Below, in pieces: positions 9,087 to 17,702 of a DNA stretch of 64,000 nucleotides. The DNA lies in assembly GCF_002261185.1 (NCBI RefSeq), contig NZ_NEVQ01000022.1, positions 248,001 through 312,000 on the forward strand, given 5' to 3'. The translations under genes and the position numbers were made by a program. The notes beneath the pieces are model-generated. The model saw only the letters and a list, made by a program, of their open reading frames with translations, was not told the origin of the DNA and ran no database searches. Origin of the DNA: Bordetella genomosp. 4 (lineage in GTDB: Bacteria; Pseudomonadota; Gammaproteobacteria; Burkholderiales; Burkholderiaceae_B). Numbering within the stretch: the first letter of the stretch is position 1; every line of letters starts with the position of its first letter.

Positions 9087-10366
9087 TGCCGCGCACCCTC
9101 GACAGTTTCCCCTCGCGGCACCGGTGGCACCATCAGCGTGATCTCAACGCGACGATTGCGCGCGCGCCCTGCTGCGGTATCGTTGGGCGCCACCGGATCG
9201 GCGTCGCCACGGCCTTCTGCCCGCACGCGGTTTGGTTGATTCAATCGGGCCTCCAGCAGATCCTTGACCGCGTCCGCACGCTCTTGCGACAAATGCCAGT
9301 TCGACGGATAGCGCGCGCTGCGTATCGGAACATTATCGGAATACCCACGCACCAGAATATCGCCTTCCGTTTGACGCATGGCATCGGCCACGCGCGACAG
9401 CACCGGCAGGTATTGGTCTCTCACTGAGGCGGATCCCGACTCAAACAATCCGTCGCCGCGCAGCACGACAACACTGCGGTCAACCTCATCGCGCACGGTC
9501 ACCAGATCATCCCGGATTTCCGGCGCCAAAAACACCGCCAACCGCGGCGAGGACGCTGGCTGGCGCGTCGGTGCGATCTGCACGGTAGGGGGTCTCAAGC
9601 CGTTCACTGCCGAAAACACGACATCAGACTGCCGGCTCAAACTCCAAGCCAGGGCCCAATAAATGGCCAGCGCCAACACCGCAGCCAGCGCTCCGAACAC
9701 CCATAGCGGCACAGGCAACCGCCGCAATTGCGTTTGAGCCGGCACATCCTGCCAATGTGGTGACAAGGCGAGCGCGTATTCGCCTCGTGCACCGCGCAGA
9801 ATCCTCAGCAAGCGTTGACGCAGCGTCTCCAGCTGCGAACGGCCGTTATCGAGAACGCGATAACGCCCTTCAAACCCCAGCGCCAAGCAAAAGTACAGCA
9901 GTTCCAACAAATCCAGATGCTGGCCGGGATTCTGCGAGAGCTTTGCCAGCAACTGAAAAAATTTCTCGCCGCCCCAGGTCTCATTGTGAAACGTCACGAG
10001 CAGGCTGTGCGCCGACCATACCCCATTGCCTCCCCATGGAGTCAGCGCGGCCGCCTCATCCAACGCGGTGCACAAGCAGTATCGTGCCCCGAGAATGGTT
10101 TCGTTAGGGATGCCGGCCTGCTGCGCTCGCAACTCAAACTGACGAATCTCATCGAGCAGATGCTCGCGCAGCATGGCTGGCGAAGGGTGCGACGTCGTCG
10201 CACGTATCTGGGGAATCAAATCCAGCAATGGATTCGCGGCGGCGACCAATGGATTAGAGCCGCTGATCACATACTCGTGCGGCCGCAATCGGCCGGAGGC
10301 CGAAGCGCCCCCTTCTGGAAGGCCTGACCCCATGGGGCCGGGTAATGCAGAATCAGATGCGTGCAT
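9083..10366 (-). CDS. tssL: T6SS protein TssL (DotU) with C-terminal OmpA-like peptidoglycan-binding domain
   Basis: 427 residues. The cytoplasmic DotU domain (about 35-210) carries the family motifs YCLCTALDEA and WSAHSLLVTFHNETWGG. One TM helix lies at about 225-247 (W-V-F-G-A-L-A-A-V-L-A-L-A-I-Y-W). The periplasmic OmpA/MotB-like domain (about 285-415) has GYSDNVPIRSARYPSNWHLS, RADAVKDLL and the terminal AGRARNRRVEI signature that contacts diaminopimelate. It is therefore the evolved TssL form that anchors the membrane complex to peptidoglycan itself, with no separate TagL needed. It is translationally coupled to tssM by a 4-bp overlap and lies 20 bp after tssK. Confidence 0.95.
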   Translation of the reverse strand: MHASDSALPGPMGSGLPEGGASASGRLRPHEYVISGSNPLVAAANPLLDLIPQIRATTSHPSPAMLREHLLDEIRQFELRAQQAGIPNETILGARYCLCTALDEAAALTPWGGNGVWSAHSLLVTFHNETWGGEKFFQLLAKLSQNPGQHLDLLELLYFCLALGFEGRYRVLDNGRSQLETLRQRLLRILRGARGEYALALSPHWQDVPAQTQLRRLPVPLWVFGALAAVLALAIYWALAWSLSRQSDVVFSAVNGLRPPTVQIAPTRQPASSPRLAVFLAPEIRDDLVTVRDEVDRSVVVLRGDGLFESGSASVRDQYLPVLSRVADAMRQTEGDILVRGYSDNVPIRSARYPSNWHLSQERADAVKDLLEARLNQPNRVRAEGRGDADPVAPNDTAAGRARNRRVEITLMVPPVPRGETVEGARQ

Positions 10367-10386
10367 GATATCTCCGGCGGGCTACC

Positions 10387-11721
10387 TTAGTCGCGCAATG
10401 CCCAGAACTCCATGGATAGGCCCGGGAACTCGCCCGCCAAATGCAAGGCCAGAGCGCCCGTGCGCTCCAGCTGTTTCCAGAAATCGCCGCCCTTGTCGAG
10501 CTCGAAATACACGTGGCCCGCGCTGTAGGGAATCTGGCGAGGCGCCACCGGCAGAGCCCGTACCGTCACACCGGGTAGTTGCAAATGCACCAGATCGCGA
10601 ATACGTTCTACGGGTCCAATCTTGACCTGTGCGGGGAAGCGCGAGCGCACCGTATCCGACGGCATGTCCGCATGCACGGCCAGGATAAAGCCCGCCGTGC
10701 GCAGCAACTCCAGATCGGGAATCTGCGCCACTTTTACACCCTGGCCGCGATCCTGCAGCGGGATCTGCAAAGCGTGCTGCTCCAGCACCGCCGAGAGCGA
10801 ACGGCGCAATTCATCCATCAGGGTACCGAACGTCAATTGCAGATCGTCATGCTCATAAGTCGGCAGCACTTCAGGACGCCGAGTTGCCGCGGTATAGGTC
10901 GCCAAATCGCAGGCCAGCATCAGCCAGTCGTGAAACAGGCGTTCGGGATGCAGCCACGCCGACTGGCGTGTGTGCCATAACGATCCGATATAGCGATTCA
11001 CCGTCTCCAACAACATGAAGTCGGAGACCTCGGACACGCCGCCTCGGCCGGGTTGCGACAGGCGCATCGCCAGCGCCTCGCTGCGCGCCTGCAGCAAACC
11101 GTAGAGTTCCTGCACAAAACCCAGCAACAAGGGATGCGCGCCCACCGACAGCCATGGCGCAATGTAACGCTCGTCCAGCACGACCCGGTTGTCGGCGCGG
11201 CGCTCAATGACACGCACCACGCCCAGGCCCATCCACTCGTCGCCCATGTCGGTTTCGAGCATCAGGCGCAAGCGCAGGCGTCCCACCTGCAGCAATGCCG
11301 GCTCCAATCCCACTGATCCCGAATCGGCGACCTCCGCCTCTTGCACAAGGTAGCGCGCCAGCGAATCCGCTTCATCCTCGTACTGCACATCAGTGGCCCC
11401 AGGCCGCATACGCGGCAAAGCCAGCATGACCCGCACGTCCTGCGCCGAGCTGGGCACATCCAACGCTTGCGGCGCATCATCCGGATGAGAAAAGTCGAAC
11501 GGCGTACCGTCCGGCAAGACGCCGCTGGCCTCCGTCATCACCAGCTTGCCAATCGCGAGCGCATCGCGATCCAGCACCAGATGGCTGAAACCCCAGAAAA
11601 ACCCCTGCAGCGCTGCCGTGCGCTGCTTTAGCGCGTCCTCGAGATAACGTTCAAATTGCTGGAAATGCTGGGGACGCAGAAACATCCCCTCTGACCAAAT
11701 GACTTTGTTCTTCTCTGCCAT
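10387..11721 (-). CDS. tssK: T6SS baseplate adaptor TssK (ImpJ/VasE)
   Basis: 444 residues, standard length. The N-terminus shows the family hallmark VIWSEGMFLRPQHFQQFERYLE. Further signatures are FSHLVLDRDALAIGKL, the middle-domain FMLLETVNRYIGSLWH and a C-terminal head (about 320-444) with P-Y-S-A-G-H-V-Y-F-E-L-D. TssK trimers link the TssFG(E) wedge to TssL/TssM; the phage-RBP-like head binds the membrane complex. The gene is 56 bp downstream of tssJ and 20 bp upstream of tssL in the same operon. The ribosome site is weak, but the start is fixed by the conserved N-terminus. Confidence 0.95.
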   Translation of the reverse strand: MAEKNKVIWSEGMFLRPQHFQQFERYLEDALKQRTAALQGFFWGFSHLVLDRDALAIGKLVMTEASGVLPDGTPFDFSHPDDAPQALDVPSSAQDVRVMLALPRMRPGATDVQYEDEADSLARYLVQEAEVADSGSVGLEPALLQVGRLRLRLMLETDMGDEWMGLGVVRVIERRADNRVVLDERYIAPWLSVGAHPLLLGFVQELYGLLQARSEALAMRLSQPGRGGVSEVSDFMLLETVNRYIGSLWHTRQSAWLHPERLFHDWLMLACDLATYTAATRRPEVLPTYEHDDLQLTFGTLMDELRRSLSAVLEQHALQIPLQDRGQGVKVAQIPDLELLRTAGFILAVHADMPSDTVRSRFPAQVKIGPVERIRDLVHLQLPGVTVRALPVAPRQIPYSAGHVYFELDKGGDFWKQLERTGALALHLAGEFPGLSMEFWALRD

Positions 11722-11777
11722 GGTTATGCTTGCAATAGGGTTGCGGAGTCAGACCGCGGGCAGCGCGAGCCGTGCGC

Positions 11778-12332
11778 CTAGAACGGCCACCACGATCTAT
11801 CCCGATCCGTGACAACCACTTCGTTATCTTTGACCGAGACCTTAATCGTCTCTTCGTTGGGTGAAAACTGCCATACCTTGAAGATGTTGGTTTTCTGCGC
11901 CTCAGGCAACTCCACCGCCAGGCGCCACTGGCTTTTCTCCAAATCGCGGTAGGCCGCCACAATGCCCACCATGCGCGCCTCGGTGTTGCCGGCATAGTGC
12001 AGTGTCTTTGTTTCGCCGGGGCGCAGCACGACCTGATCCGAATTCAGCAGTTCCTTGCCCAACGCCACCTGGGCATCAGACTGCAGTGCAAAAAAATCGC
12101 GAGAGCTGAACGCGCTGGTGGAGCTCAATTCATAGACTGTGATCTGTACAGGAGAAGGCCGCCCGTTGATGTCGGGGTTCACCTGCTTATCCGCCGTCAG
12201 CTCAATCGCATACGGCACCGCAACACGGCTGGCGGTGGAAGAACAGCCCGCGATCACGAGCGCGAACATCATCAGCAGCCCTGTCTGCAGGACTCTCCCA
12301 AGCGCAGTCGAGGTATTACGGAACACCATCAT
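11778..12332 (-). CDS. tssJ: T6SS outer-membrane lipoprotein TssJ (VasD/Lip)
   Basis: 184 residues. The signal peptide ends in a lipobox L-V-I-A-G-C, so Cys30 should be lipidated. The mature part is the transthyretin-like beta-sandwich of TssJ with PSPVQITVYEL, the FFALQSD segment and a C-terminal W-Q-F-S-P region. TssJ anchors the TssLM complex in the outer membrane by contacting the TssM C-terminus. It is the first gene of the operon tssJ-K-L-M-tagF-pseudokinase and diverges from the FHA gene across a 201-bp region holding an inverted repeat at 12410-12425. Confidence 0.94.
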   Translation of the reverse strand: MMVFRNTSTALGRVLQTGLLMMFALVIAGCSSTASRVAVPYAIELTADKQVNPDINGRPSPVQITVYELSSTSAFSSRDFFALQSDAQVALGKELLNSDQVVLRPGETKTLHYAGNTEARMVGIVAAYRDLEKSQWRLAVELPEAQKTNIFKVWQFSPNEETIKVSVKDNEVVVTDRDRSWWPF

Positions 12333-12409
12333 TCGCGGCTCGCCTCCCTAGCTTATGAATAAACCGACTATATCAAGCGAAAAATAGGAAACTGTCGTGT
12401 AAATACAGA

Positions 12410-12425
12410 AACAGTTACGACTGTT
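12410..12425. promoter_or_regulatory. Inverted repeat AACAGT-TACG-ACTGTT in the tssJ/FHA divergent promoter region
   Basis: Perfect 6-bp arms with a 4-nt spacer lie about midway between the two start codons. GTTACG is also directly repeated (12414-12419 and 12423-12428). A similar AACAG..CTGTT repeat occurs upstream of tssA (26882-26894). It is an operator candidate for an unidentified T6SS regulator. Confidence 0.45.
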
Positions 12426-12533
12426 ACGCTCATGGCGAAAAAACCCTGAGCCAATAAATTTTCATCACTGCCGGTCATCACTTCCACCTATAAGGGTCGT
12501 TATCATTGAACAATCTGCACTGGAGATCCCTGC

Positions 12534-13904
12534 ATGAAACTCACCGTTCAGCAACATCCCAACGACTCCGGCTTCATCACGCCCTGGTCCGCGGTATTCG
12601 AAGCCCCAGGGGGCACGGTGGGACGGTCGGCAGACAACCGCCTCATCCTGCCAGATCCTGAACGCGGCATATGCCGTATTCAAGCCGCCTTGCGTATCAG
12701 CAACGATGCCTGCTACCTGGTAAATCTCAGCAGCATGAGCAGCGTCAGCATCAATGGCCGCGCAATCCAGCGAGACCAAGAGGTGCCGCTTTCTCCAGGC
12801 GACGAATTGGTGATCGGATCCTATACGCTCAGAGCAGAAGACCCGCTTGCCCCCGCAGCCGAGAACGCCGCTGCATCACCAGGCGGATTCGCGACGCTGA
12901 GCGCCGTGGCGCCGGACCCGCTCCTGGCAGAACCGGATCCCCTGCTCGAAAGCCCATTGCTGGACCCTGCAGCGATCACGCCAAAATCCGCAGCACCTCG
13001 GGAAAACCCGACGCCTATCTCGCGGGTTACGTCTGCACCTGCCTCGCCACCGCCCCCGACATCAGCCCCGGGCGTCATCGCGGCAGCAACCGCAACGATG
13101 TCCGCTGCCGCAGAAGTGGCAGCCCCACTTGTCACCGCCAAACCCGAGCCAGGAACCGCCCCTCAATCCGAAAGCGCAAATTCCTCCGATACCTCGACGA
13201 ACACCTCACCAACTGCCGATATCCCCAACACAACCGCCCCTGCTGCAGAGACTGCAGCAGCAGCCCAGTTCACCGAGGATGTCCCGCCACAGTCAACCGT
13301 TGAGCCCGTTGCTCCGCCTGCGCCGGCAAAAGACTTCGCTGCCGCCTCGGCCACGGACGCATTCGCGCCGGCAGCACCAGCAGACAATCCCTCCGCCGCC
13401 GAGGAAAGCCTTTTCGACGAGCCGTTTGCCGCTACGTCATCTGCTGATAACTCATCCACTGACGTTTTCAGCGACCTGTTCGGCCCCGGCACGCTTCCCG
13501 TCGGCAGCGTACCCGATGTTTCCGCACATCCCTTCGATATGGAATCCGCGCAAACCCGCAATCCGGAAGATCCGCTGCGTCATTTGCCGCGCGGCGATGC
13601 CAATGTTTCAGGGCCGCTGCGCGATCCTCTGGACCTGCTGGACTCTCACGAAGGCGAAGGCGTGCACAACGTATTTTCTGATCAAACGCCCTCGACCCTG
13701 CCCTCACATGATCCGCTCGCCCCGCATCGCCTGGACCCTGTCAGCGAAGCCTTGCGCAGCACGCAGGATCACGATAATCAGGGGTGGGCGGCGCGCGATC
13801 ATTTGCGCGAATATGGCGGCTACCTGCGCCCGGCGCGCGTACAACGGCCCGCCCCCACGTCCGACGACACAGACAGCGAGCCAGACACGCCCCGCCGCAA
13901 ATAA
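12534..13904 (+). CDS. T6SS-associated FHA-domain protein with degenerate phosphothreonine site
   Basis: 456 residues, with a GGAG ribosome site about 9 nt before the ATG. Residues ~1-100 form an FHA domain: GGTVGRSADNRLILPDPER (26-44) matches T6SS FHA proteins, but the S-x-x-H that reads phosphothreonine is Cys47-x-x-Gln50 here, and the downstream N-G turn is altered (SSMSSVSING). Residues ~100-330 are a disordered Ala/Pro/Ser/Thr/Asp linker. A conserved-looking tail (~335-440) has repeated DPL motifs and WAARDHLREYGGYLRP. The gene is divergent from tssJ and convergent with clpV, the site of fha1/tagH in HSI-I loci. A scaffold role without phosphopeptide recognition is inference. Confidence 0.8.
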   Translation: MKLTVQQHPNDSGFITPWSAVFEAPGGTVGRSADNRLILPDPERGICRIQAALRISNDACYLVNLSSMSSVSINGRAIQRDQEVPLSPGDELVIGSYTLRAEDPLAPAAENAAASPGGFATLSAVAPDPLLAEPDPLLESPLLDPAAITPKSAAPRENPTPISRVTSAPASPPPPTSAPGVIAAATATMSAAAEVAAPLVTAKPEPGTAPQSESANSSDTSTNTSPTADIPNTTAPAAETAAAAQFTEDVPPQSTVEPVAPPAPAKDFAAASATDAFAPAAPADNPSAAEESLFDEPFAATSSADNSSTDVFSDLFGPGTLPVGSVPDVSAHPFDMESAQTRNPEDPLRHLPRGDANVSGPLRDPLDLLDSHEGEGVHNVFSDQTPSTLPSHDPLAPHRLDPVSEALRSTQDHDNQGWAARDHLREYGGYLRPARVQRPAPTSDDTDSEPDTPRRK

Positions 13905-13928
13905 CGCACGGCGAGTATCTCCAACGGC

Positions 13929-16703
13929 TCAAGGCTGCGTCTCGTACTCGTACTGAAACTCTCCATCAGCCGCTTGCAAACTGACGGCGTTCACGCGGCG
14001 CCCGTCCATTGAAGCAGTCAGTAGTTCGCGGCTGATCTGCGGCAACACCGTGTTGGTCAGAATCGCGTCCACCATGCGTCCGCCCGATTCAACTTCGGTG
14101 CAACGCGCCACCACCAGCGCCGTCGCCTCGGGGCTGACCGTCAACGTGATGCCATGGTTATCCCACAGCCGTTGGCGAACCCGCTCAAACTGCAGATCCA
14201 CGATCCGGGCCAGCATCTCGTCAGAGAGCGGCAAATAGGGCACCGCCACCAGACGCCCCAGCAACGCTGCAGGAAACGCCTTTAATAGCGGTTCGCGCAG
14301 GGCAGAGGCCAGGCCATCGGCATCCGGCATCAGATCCGGATCCTTGCATAGGCTGGTGATCAAATCGGTACCGACATTCGAGGTGAGGATGATGACGGTA
14401 TTGCGAAAATCGATATAGCGGCCTTCGCCGTCTTCCATCCAGCCTTTGTCGAAGACCTGGAAAAAAATCTCATGCACGTCCGCATGGGCTTTCTCTACCT
14501 CGTCGAGCAGTACGACGCTATAGGGACGCCGCCGCACAGCCTCGGTCAGCACGCCGCCCTCGCCGTACCCCACATAACCCGGCGGCGCACCCTTGAGCGT
14601 AGACACCGTATGCGATTCCTGAAACTCGCTCATATTGATCGAGATCAGATTCTGCTCGCCGCCGTACAGAGCCTCGGCCAAGGTCAAAGCCGTCTCGGTC
14701 TTGCCCACCCCGCTGGGGCCGCACAGCAAAAACACACCCACCGGCTTGTTGGGATCGGTCAGGCGCGCACGGGACGTCTGAATACGCCGCGCGATAGCCT
14801 CCAGCCCATGCCGTTGCCCAATGACCCGCTGCTCCAGCGTATCTGCCAAACGCAATACCGAATGAGCCTCGTCGCGCACCATGCGGCCCACGGGAATGCC
14901 GGTCCAATCCGCGACGACCGACGCGACTGCCGCTGCATCCACGGCGGGATAAATCAAGGCATGCTCACCCTGACGGCGAGTCAGCTCCTCTTGAGCCTGC
15001 GCCAGCTCGGATCGCAATTGCGCGGGGTCCGCCGTGGCCACAGGGCGCTGCGCCGATGCATCAGCCAAAGCCGTAGCACTCGCTCCCGCGGCATCCGTCG
15101 CATCAGTGGCACGCGCCGTCGATGCCTCACCCGCAACAACCACGCTGCCAGCAGATGCGCCGGTGGACCCACTATCATGCGCACTCGACGCATCCAGCGC
15201 CTGCCGCAACGCAAACACCCGCTCGGCCAGCTCACGCTCGGCCTCCCAGCGTTGCACCAGTTCGCGCTCTTGGGCACGCGCCTGCTCGAGATCCGTGGCG
15301 ACCTGCGTCACCCGGCTTTCCTCGCCCGCCCCCAGATGCGCCTCGCGCATGGCGATACGCTGCTCGATTTCCAGGGCCTCGATACGGCGACGCGCGTCTT
15401 CCAGTGCAGCAGGCACCGCATGTTGGCTCACCGCAACCCGGGCACACGCCGTGTCCAGCAAGGCAACCGCCTTGTCAGGCAACTGCCGGGCAGGAATATA
15501 TCGGTGCGATAACGACACCGCCGCCTCGATCGCCTCGTCCAGCAACAGCACCTGATGGTGTGCCTCGAGTGTCGCTGCCAGGCCACGCAGCATACCTACC
15601 GCACGAGGCTCGGCCGGCTCATGGATCTGCACCACCTGAAAACGCCGCGTCAGCGCGGGATCTTTCTCGATGTATTTTTTGTACTCGGACCACGTGGTCG
15701 CGCCGATCGTGCGCAACTGGCCGCGCGCCAATGCGGGCTTGAGCAGATTCGCCGCATCCCCGGTCCCTGCTGCACCGCCTGCGCCTACCAGCGTGTGAAT
15801 CTCATCGATAAACAACACGATCGGGCGCGGGCTGGATTGCACTTCATCGATCACGCTGCGCAGCCGTTGCTCGAACTCGCCCTTGACACCGGCCCCTGCC
15901 TGCAACAGGCCGATATCCAACAACAACAGAGAAACCTCGCGCAGCGGAGGCGGCACATCGCCGCTGGCCAGACGCAGCGCCAGCCCCTCGACCACTGCCG
16001 TCTTGCCTACACCGGCTTCACCTGCCAGCAACGGATTGTTCTGCCGGCGCCGCATCAGAATATCGACAATCTGGCGAATTTCCTCATCCCGTCCGGACAC
16101 GGGGTCGATTTCGCCCGCACGCGCCTTGGCAGTCAAGTCGACCGCATACTTCGCCAATGCCGAGCCGCCGCCCTCGGCTGATGGCTGACCGCCCGCATCG
16201 GTCTCCACCGGCTGCGCCGTGGCATCCTCGGGCGATCCGCGCACGATGTCGTCCAACTGCTCCAGCAGCACATCCGGCACGATGCGTGAGAACTGGTCAG
16301 ACATTCCCAGCAGCACATTACGCAAGGCATAGGTCTTTACCAACCCCGCGATCAAATGCCCGCCGCGAATGCGCCCGGCGCCATAGCGCAACGATCCAAG
16401 CACCCAGGCTCGTTCAACGGCATGATCGATATGCTCCGACAAGTCGGACACCGACCCCGCACCACGCGGCAGTTGATCCAACGCCTGTGTCAGATCGGCC
16501 TGCAGCATCCCCATATCGACATCAAACCGCCGCGCGACGCGATGCAGATCGCTGTCCTGCGTGTGCACGATCTGGTGTATCCAGTGCACCAGTTCCACAT
16601 AGGGATTGCCTCGCAGCTTGCAAAACGAGGTCGCGCCCTCCAGCGCCTGGTATAGCAGCGGATTGAGCTTGCCAAACAAATCTATGCGGCCAATGTCAGA
16701 CAT
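13929..16703 (-). CDS. clpV: T6SS sheath-disassembly ATPase TssH (ClpV)
   Basis: 924 residues from ATG 16703, chosen because ClpV proteins begin M-x-D-I-x-R-x-x-L-F-G-K-L; upstream in-frame codons have no such match. The N-domain (1-150) binds the TssC helix. AAA1 has Walker A GEAGVGKT (228-235) and LFIDEIHTLVGAGG. A ClpB-type coiled-coil insert includes a long Ala/Ser/Thr-rich stretch. AAA2 has Walker A GPSGVGKT (~650) and VVLLDEVEKAH. ClpV recycles the contracted TssBC sheath. It is the last gene of the tssA operon. In HSI-I loci vgrG follows clpV; here the convergent FHA gene does. No strong Shine-Dalgarno was seen. Confidence 0.96.
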   Translation of the reverse strand: MSDIGRIDLFGKLNPLLYQALEGATSFCKLRGNPYVELVHWIHQIVHTQDSDLHRVARRFDVDMGMLQADLTQALDQLPRGAGSVSDLSEHIDHAVERAWVLGSLRYGAGRIRGGHLIAGLVKTYALRNVLLGMSDQFSRIVPDVLLEQLDDIVRGSPEDATAQPVETDAGGQPSAEGGGSALAKYAVDLTAKARAGEIDPVSGRDEEIRQIVDILMRRRQNNPLLAGEAGVGKTAVVEGLALRLASGDVPPPLREVSLLLLDIGLLQAGAGVKGEFEQRLRSVIDEVQSSPRPIVLFIDEIHTLVGAGGAAGTGDAANLLKPALARGQLRTIGATTWSEYKKYIEKDPALTRRFQVVQIHEPAEPRAVGMLRGLAATLEAHHQVLLLDEAIEAAVSLSHRYIPARQLPDKAVALLDTACARVAVSQHAVPAALEDARRRIEALEIEQRIAMREAHLGAGEESRVTQVATDLEQARAQERELVQRWEAERELAERVFALRQALDASSAHDSGSTGASAGSVVVAGEASTARATDATDAAGASATALADASAQRPVATADPAQLRSELAQAQEELTRRQGEHALIYPAVDAAAVASVVADWTGIPVGRMVRDEAHSVLRLADTLEQRVIGQRHGLEAIARRIQTSRARLTDPNKPVGVFLLCGPSGVGKTETALTLAEALYGGEQNLISINMSEFQESHTVSTLKGAPPGYVGYGEGGVLTEAVRRRPYSVVLLDEVEKAHADVHEIFFQVFDKGWMEDGEGRYIDFRNTVIILTSNVGTDLITSLCKDPDLMPDADGLASALREPLLKAFPAALLGRLVAVPYLPLSDEMLARIVDLQFERVRQRLWDNHGITLTVSPEATALVVARCTEVESGGRMVDAILTNTVLPQISRELLTASMDGRRVNAVSLQAADGEFQYEYETQP

Positions 16704-16801
16704 ATCGTTGTGTAGTACCCAGCGTGAAAACGAACCCGCCCGCCAGCACAATCTGGCAGGATCAAACAGGAAAATCAATCAAGCGCCATGCTTGAGCACC
16801 G

Positions 16802-17200
16802 TCAATCCGGTCCCGCACAAGCCAACGACAGCACCAGGCCTCGATCCCCCAGCAGTTGTGCACTGCTGGCCAACGTCAGCGGCTGCACGCCCGACTCCTT
16901 GACCAGCAAGGCGCCGCGCTGCAAAAAGCTGCGATACCCTCCCTCCATCTCCACCTGCGAGGTATAGGTCGCAATGGCAGACTTGCAACCGCACTCTCCG
17001 ATCGATTTCTTGACAGTCAGGGTCGCCTCAGTCATCACCTGCTGTCCGGTGGTCGTGCGTACGCCTGGTTGCAACGCGACGCATTGCGCCAGGGCGTTCT
17101 CGACTTTGATCGGCCCGGCCGCTTGCGCTGCCGTGCCGGTCAGGGCGGCTGCCAATAGCACCCCCAGGCATCGTGCATTATTCGACAAGCGTGCCTCCAT
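16802..17200 (-). CDS. tldi1: Putative periplasmic immunity protein of the Tlde1-type effector (DUF2195-like)
   Basis: 132 residues with a clear Sec signal peptide (hydrophobic core ~10-22, probable cleavage after AQA at ~27). The mature protein is small and has four cysteines (about 40, 84, 86 and 129), suggesting disulfides. It overlaps the 3' end of the upstream L,D-transpeptidase-like gene by 23 bp, the usual arrangement of effector and immunity gene. As I recall, immunity proteins of Salmonella Tlde1 carry a DUF2195 domain, and this sequence (VTVKKSIGECGCKSA-like core, LVLSLACAGP end) looks like that family. Periplasmic location fits protection against a cell-wall effector. Immunity function is inferred, not shown. 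Confidence 0.68.
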   Translation of the reverse strand: MEARLSNNARCLGVLLAAALTGTAAQAAGPIKVENALAQCVALQPGVRTTTGQQVMTEATLTVKKSIGECGCKSAIATYTSQVEMEGGYRSFLQRGALLVKESGVQPLTLASSAQLLGDRGLVLSLACAGPD

Positions 17201-17702
17201 TGGTCGCGCGGCCGGCTACATACTCGACCTTGATGATCATCGTCGAACGCCCTCTACCGCCACGCGCATAAGTGCGCAGCAGCGGAAAAATACGGCCATC
17301 GACCTCGATGCACCCGTGACTGAAACCCTTGGTCGAATCGTGCAGGTAAAAACCGCCGCGAACTGGGGAGCAGCGATTGCGCGTAGCCGTATCGGCCGGC
17401 TCCATCCGCGCACGATTGACGCCCCAGTTGGCCCAGTACGGCTCGCACGCCCCCGCAGCAGCGCCACGCGGGATCGTCTGAATCCCCCACGCCGGCTGCA
17501 ACGCGCAAGCGCCGCGTCCGTCATCTTTCGCCACGCCCTGATCCGCCAGGAATATCTTGTACAAGCCAGGCGGCACCGGGCCTGCATCCGGCGTGCATGA
17601 TTCCGACGGAATCTGTGAGCCGCGCATGCCGCTCGTCGCACGGAATTTTCCATGGCCTGGCCAATGCAATACCTGACCATCGTAGAACATGTCATGCGTC
17701 AC
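17178..17702 (-). CDS. tlde1: Putative T6SS peptidoglycan effector, Tlde1-type L,D-transpeptidase fold (DUF2778)
   Basis: 174 residues, no signal peptide. The N-terminus (MFYDGQVLHW, GKFRATSG) and GPVPPGLYKI match DUF2778. The catalytic motif is H121-D-S-x-x-x-F-S-H-G-C131, the L,D-transpeptidase signature with nucleophile Cys131. Family knowledge: Salmonella Tlde1 is delivered by T6SS to the periplasm, cuts tetrapeptide stems and exchanges D-amino acids, blocking cell-wall synthesis. Here the gene overlaps the tssG stop by 4 bp (ATGA), and the signal-bearing gene behind it overlaps it by 23 bp, so effector and immunity are expressed with the core machine. Lack of a Sec signal fits delivery by T6SS. 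The substrate is inferred from the family. Confidence 0.78.
   Translation of the reverse strand: MTHDMFYDGQVLHWPGHGKFRATSGMRGSQIPSESCTPDAGPVPPGLYKIFLADQGVAKDDGRGACALQPAWGIQTIPRGAAAGACEPYWANWGVNRARMEPADTATRNRCSPVRGGFYLHDSTKGFSHGCIEVDGRIFPLLRTYARGGRGRSTMIIKVEYVAGRATNGGTLVE

Noticed and set aside
14472-15512. Long open frame on the plus strand inside clpV
   Set aside because: Antisense shadow of the ClpV gene, with Arg/His/Gln-rich composition and no domain.
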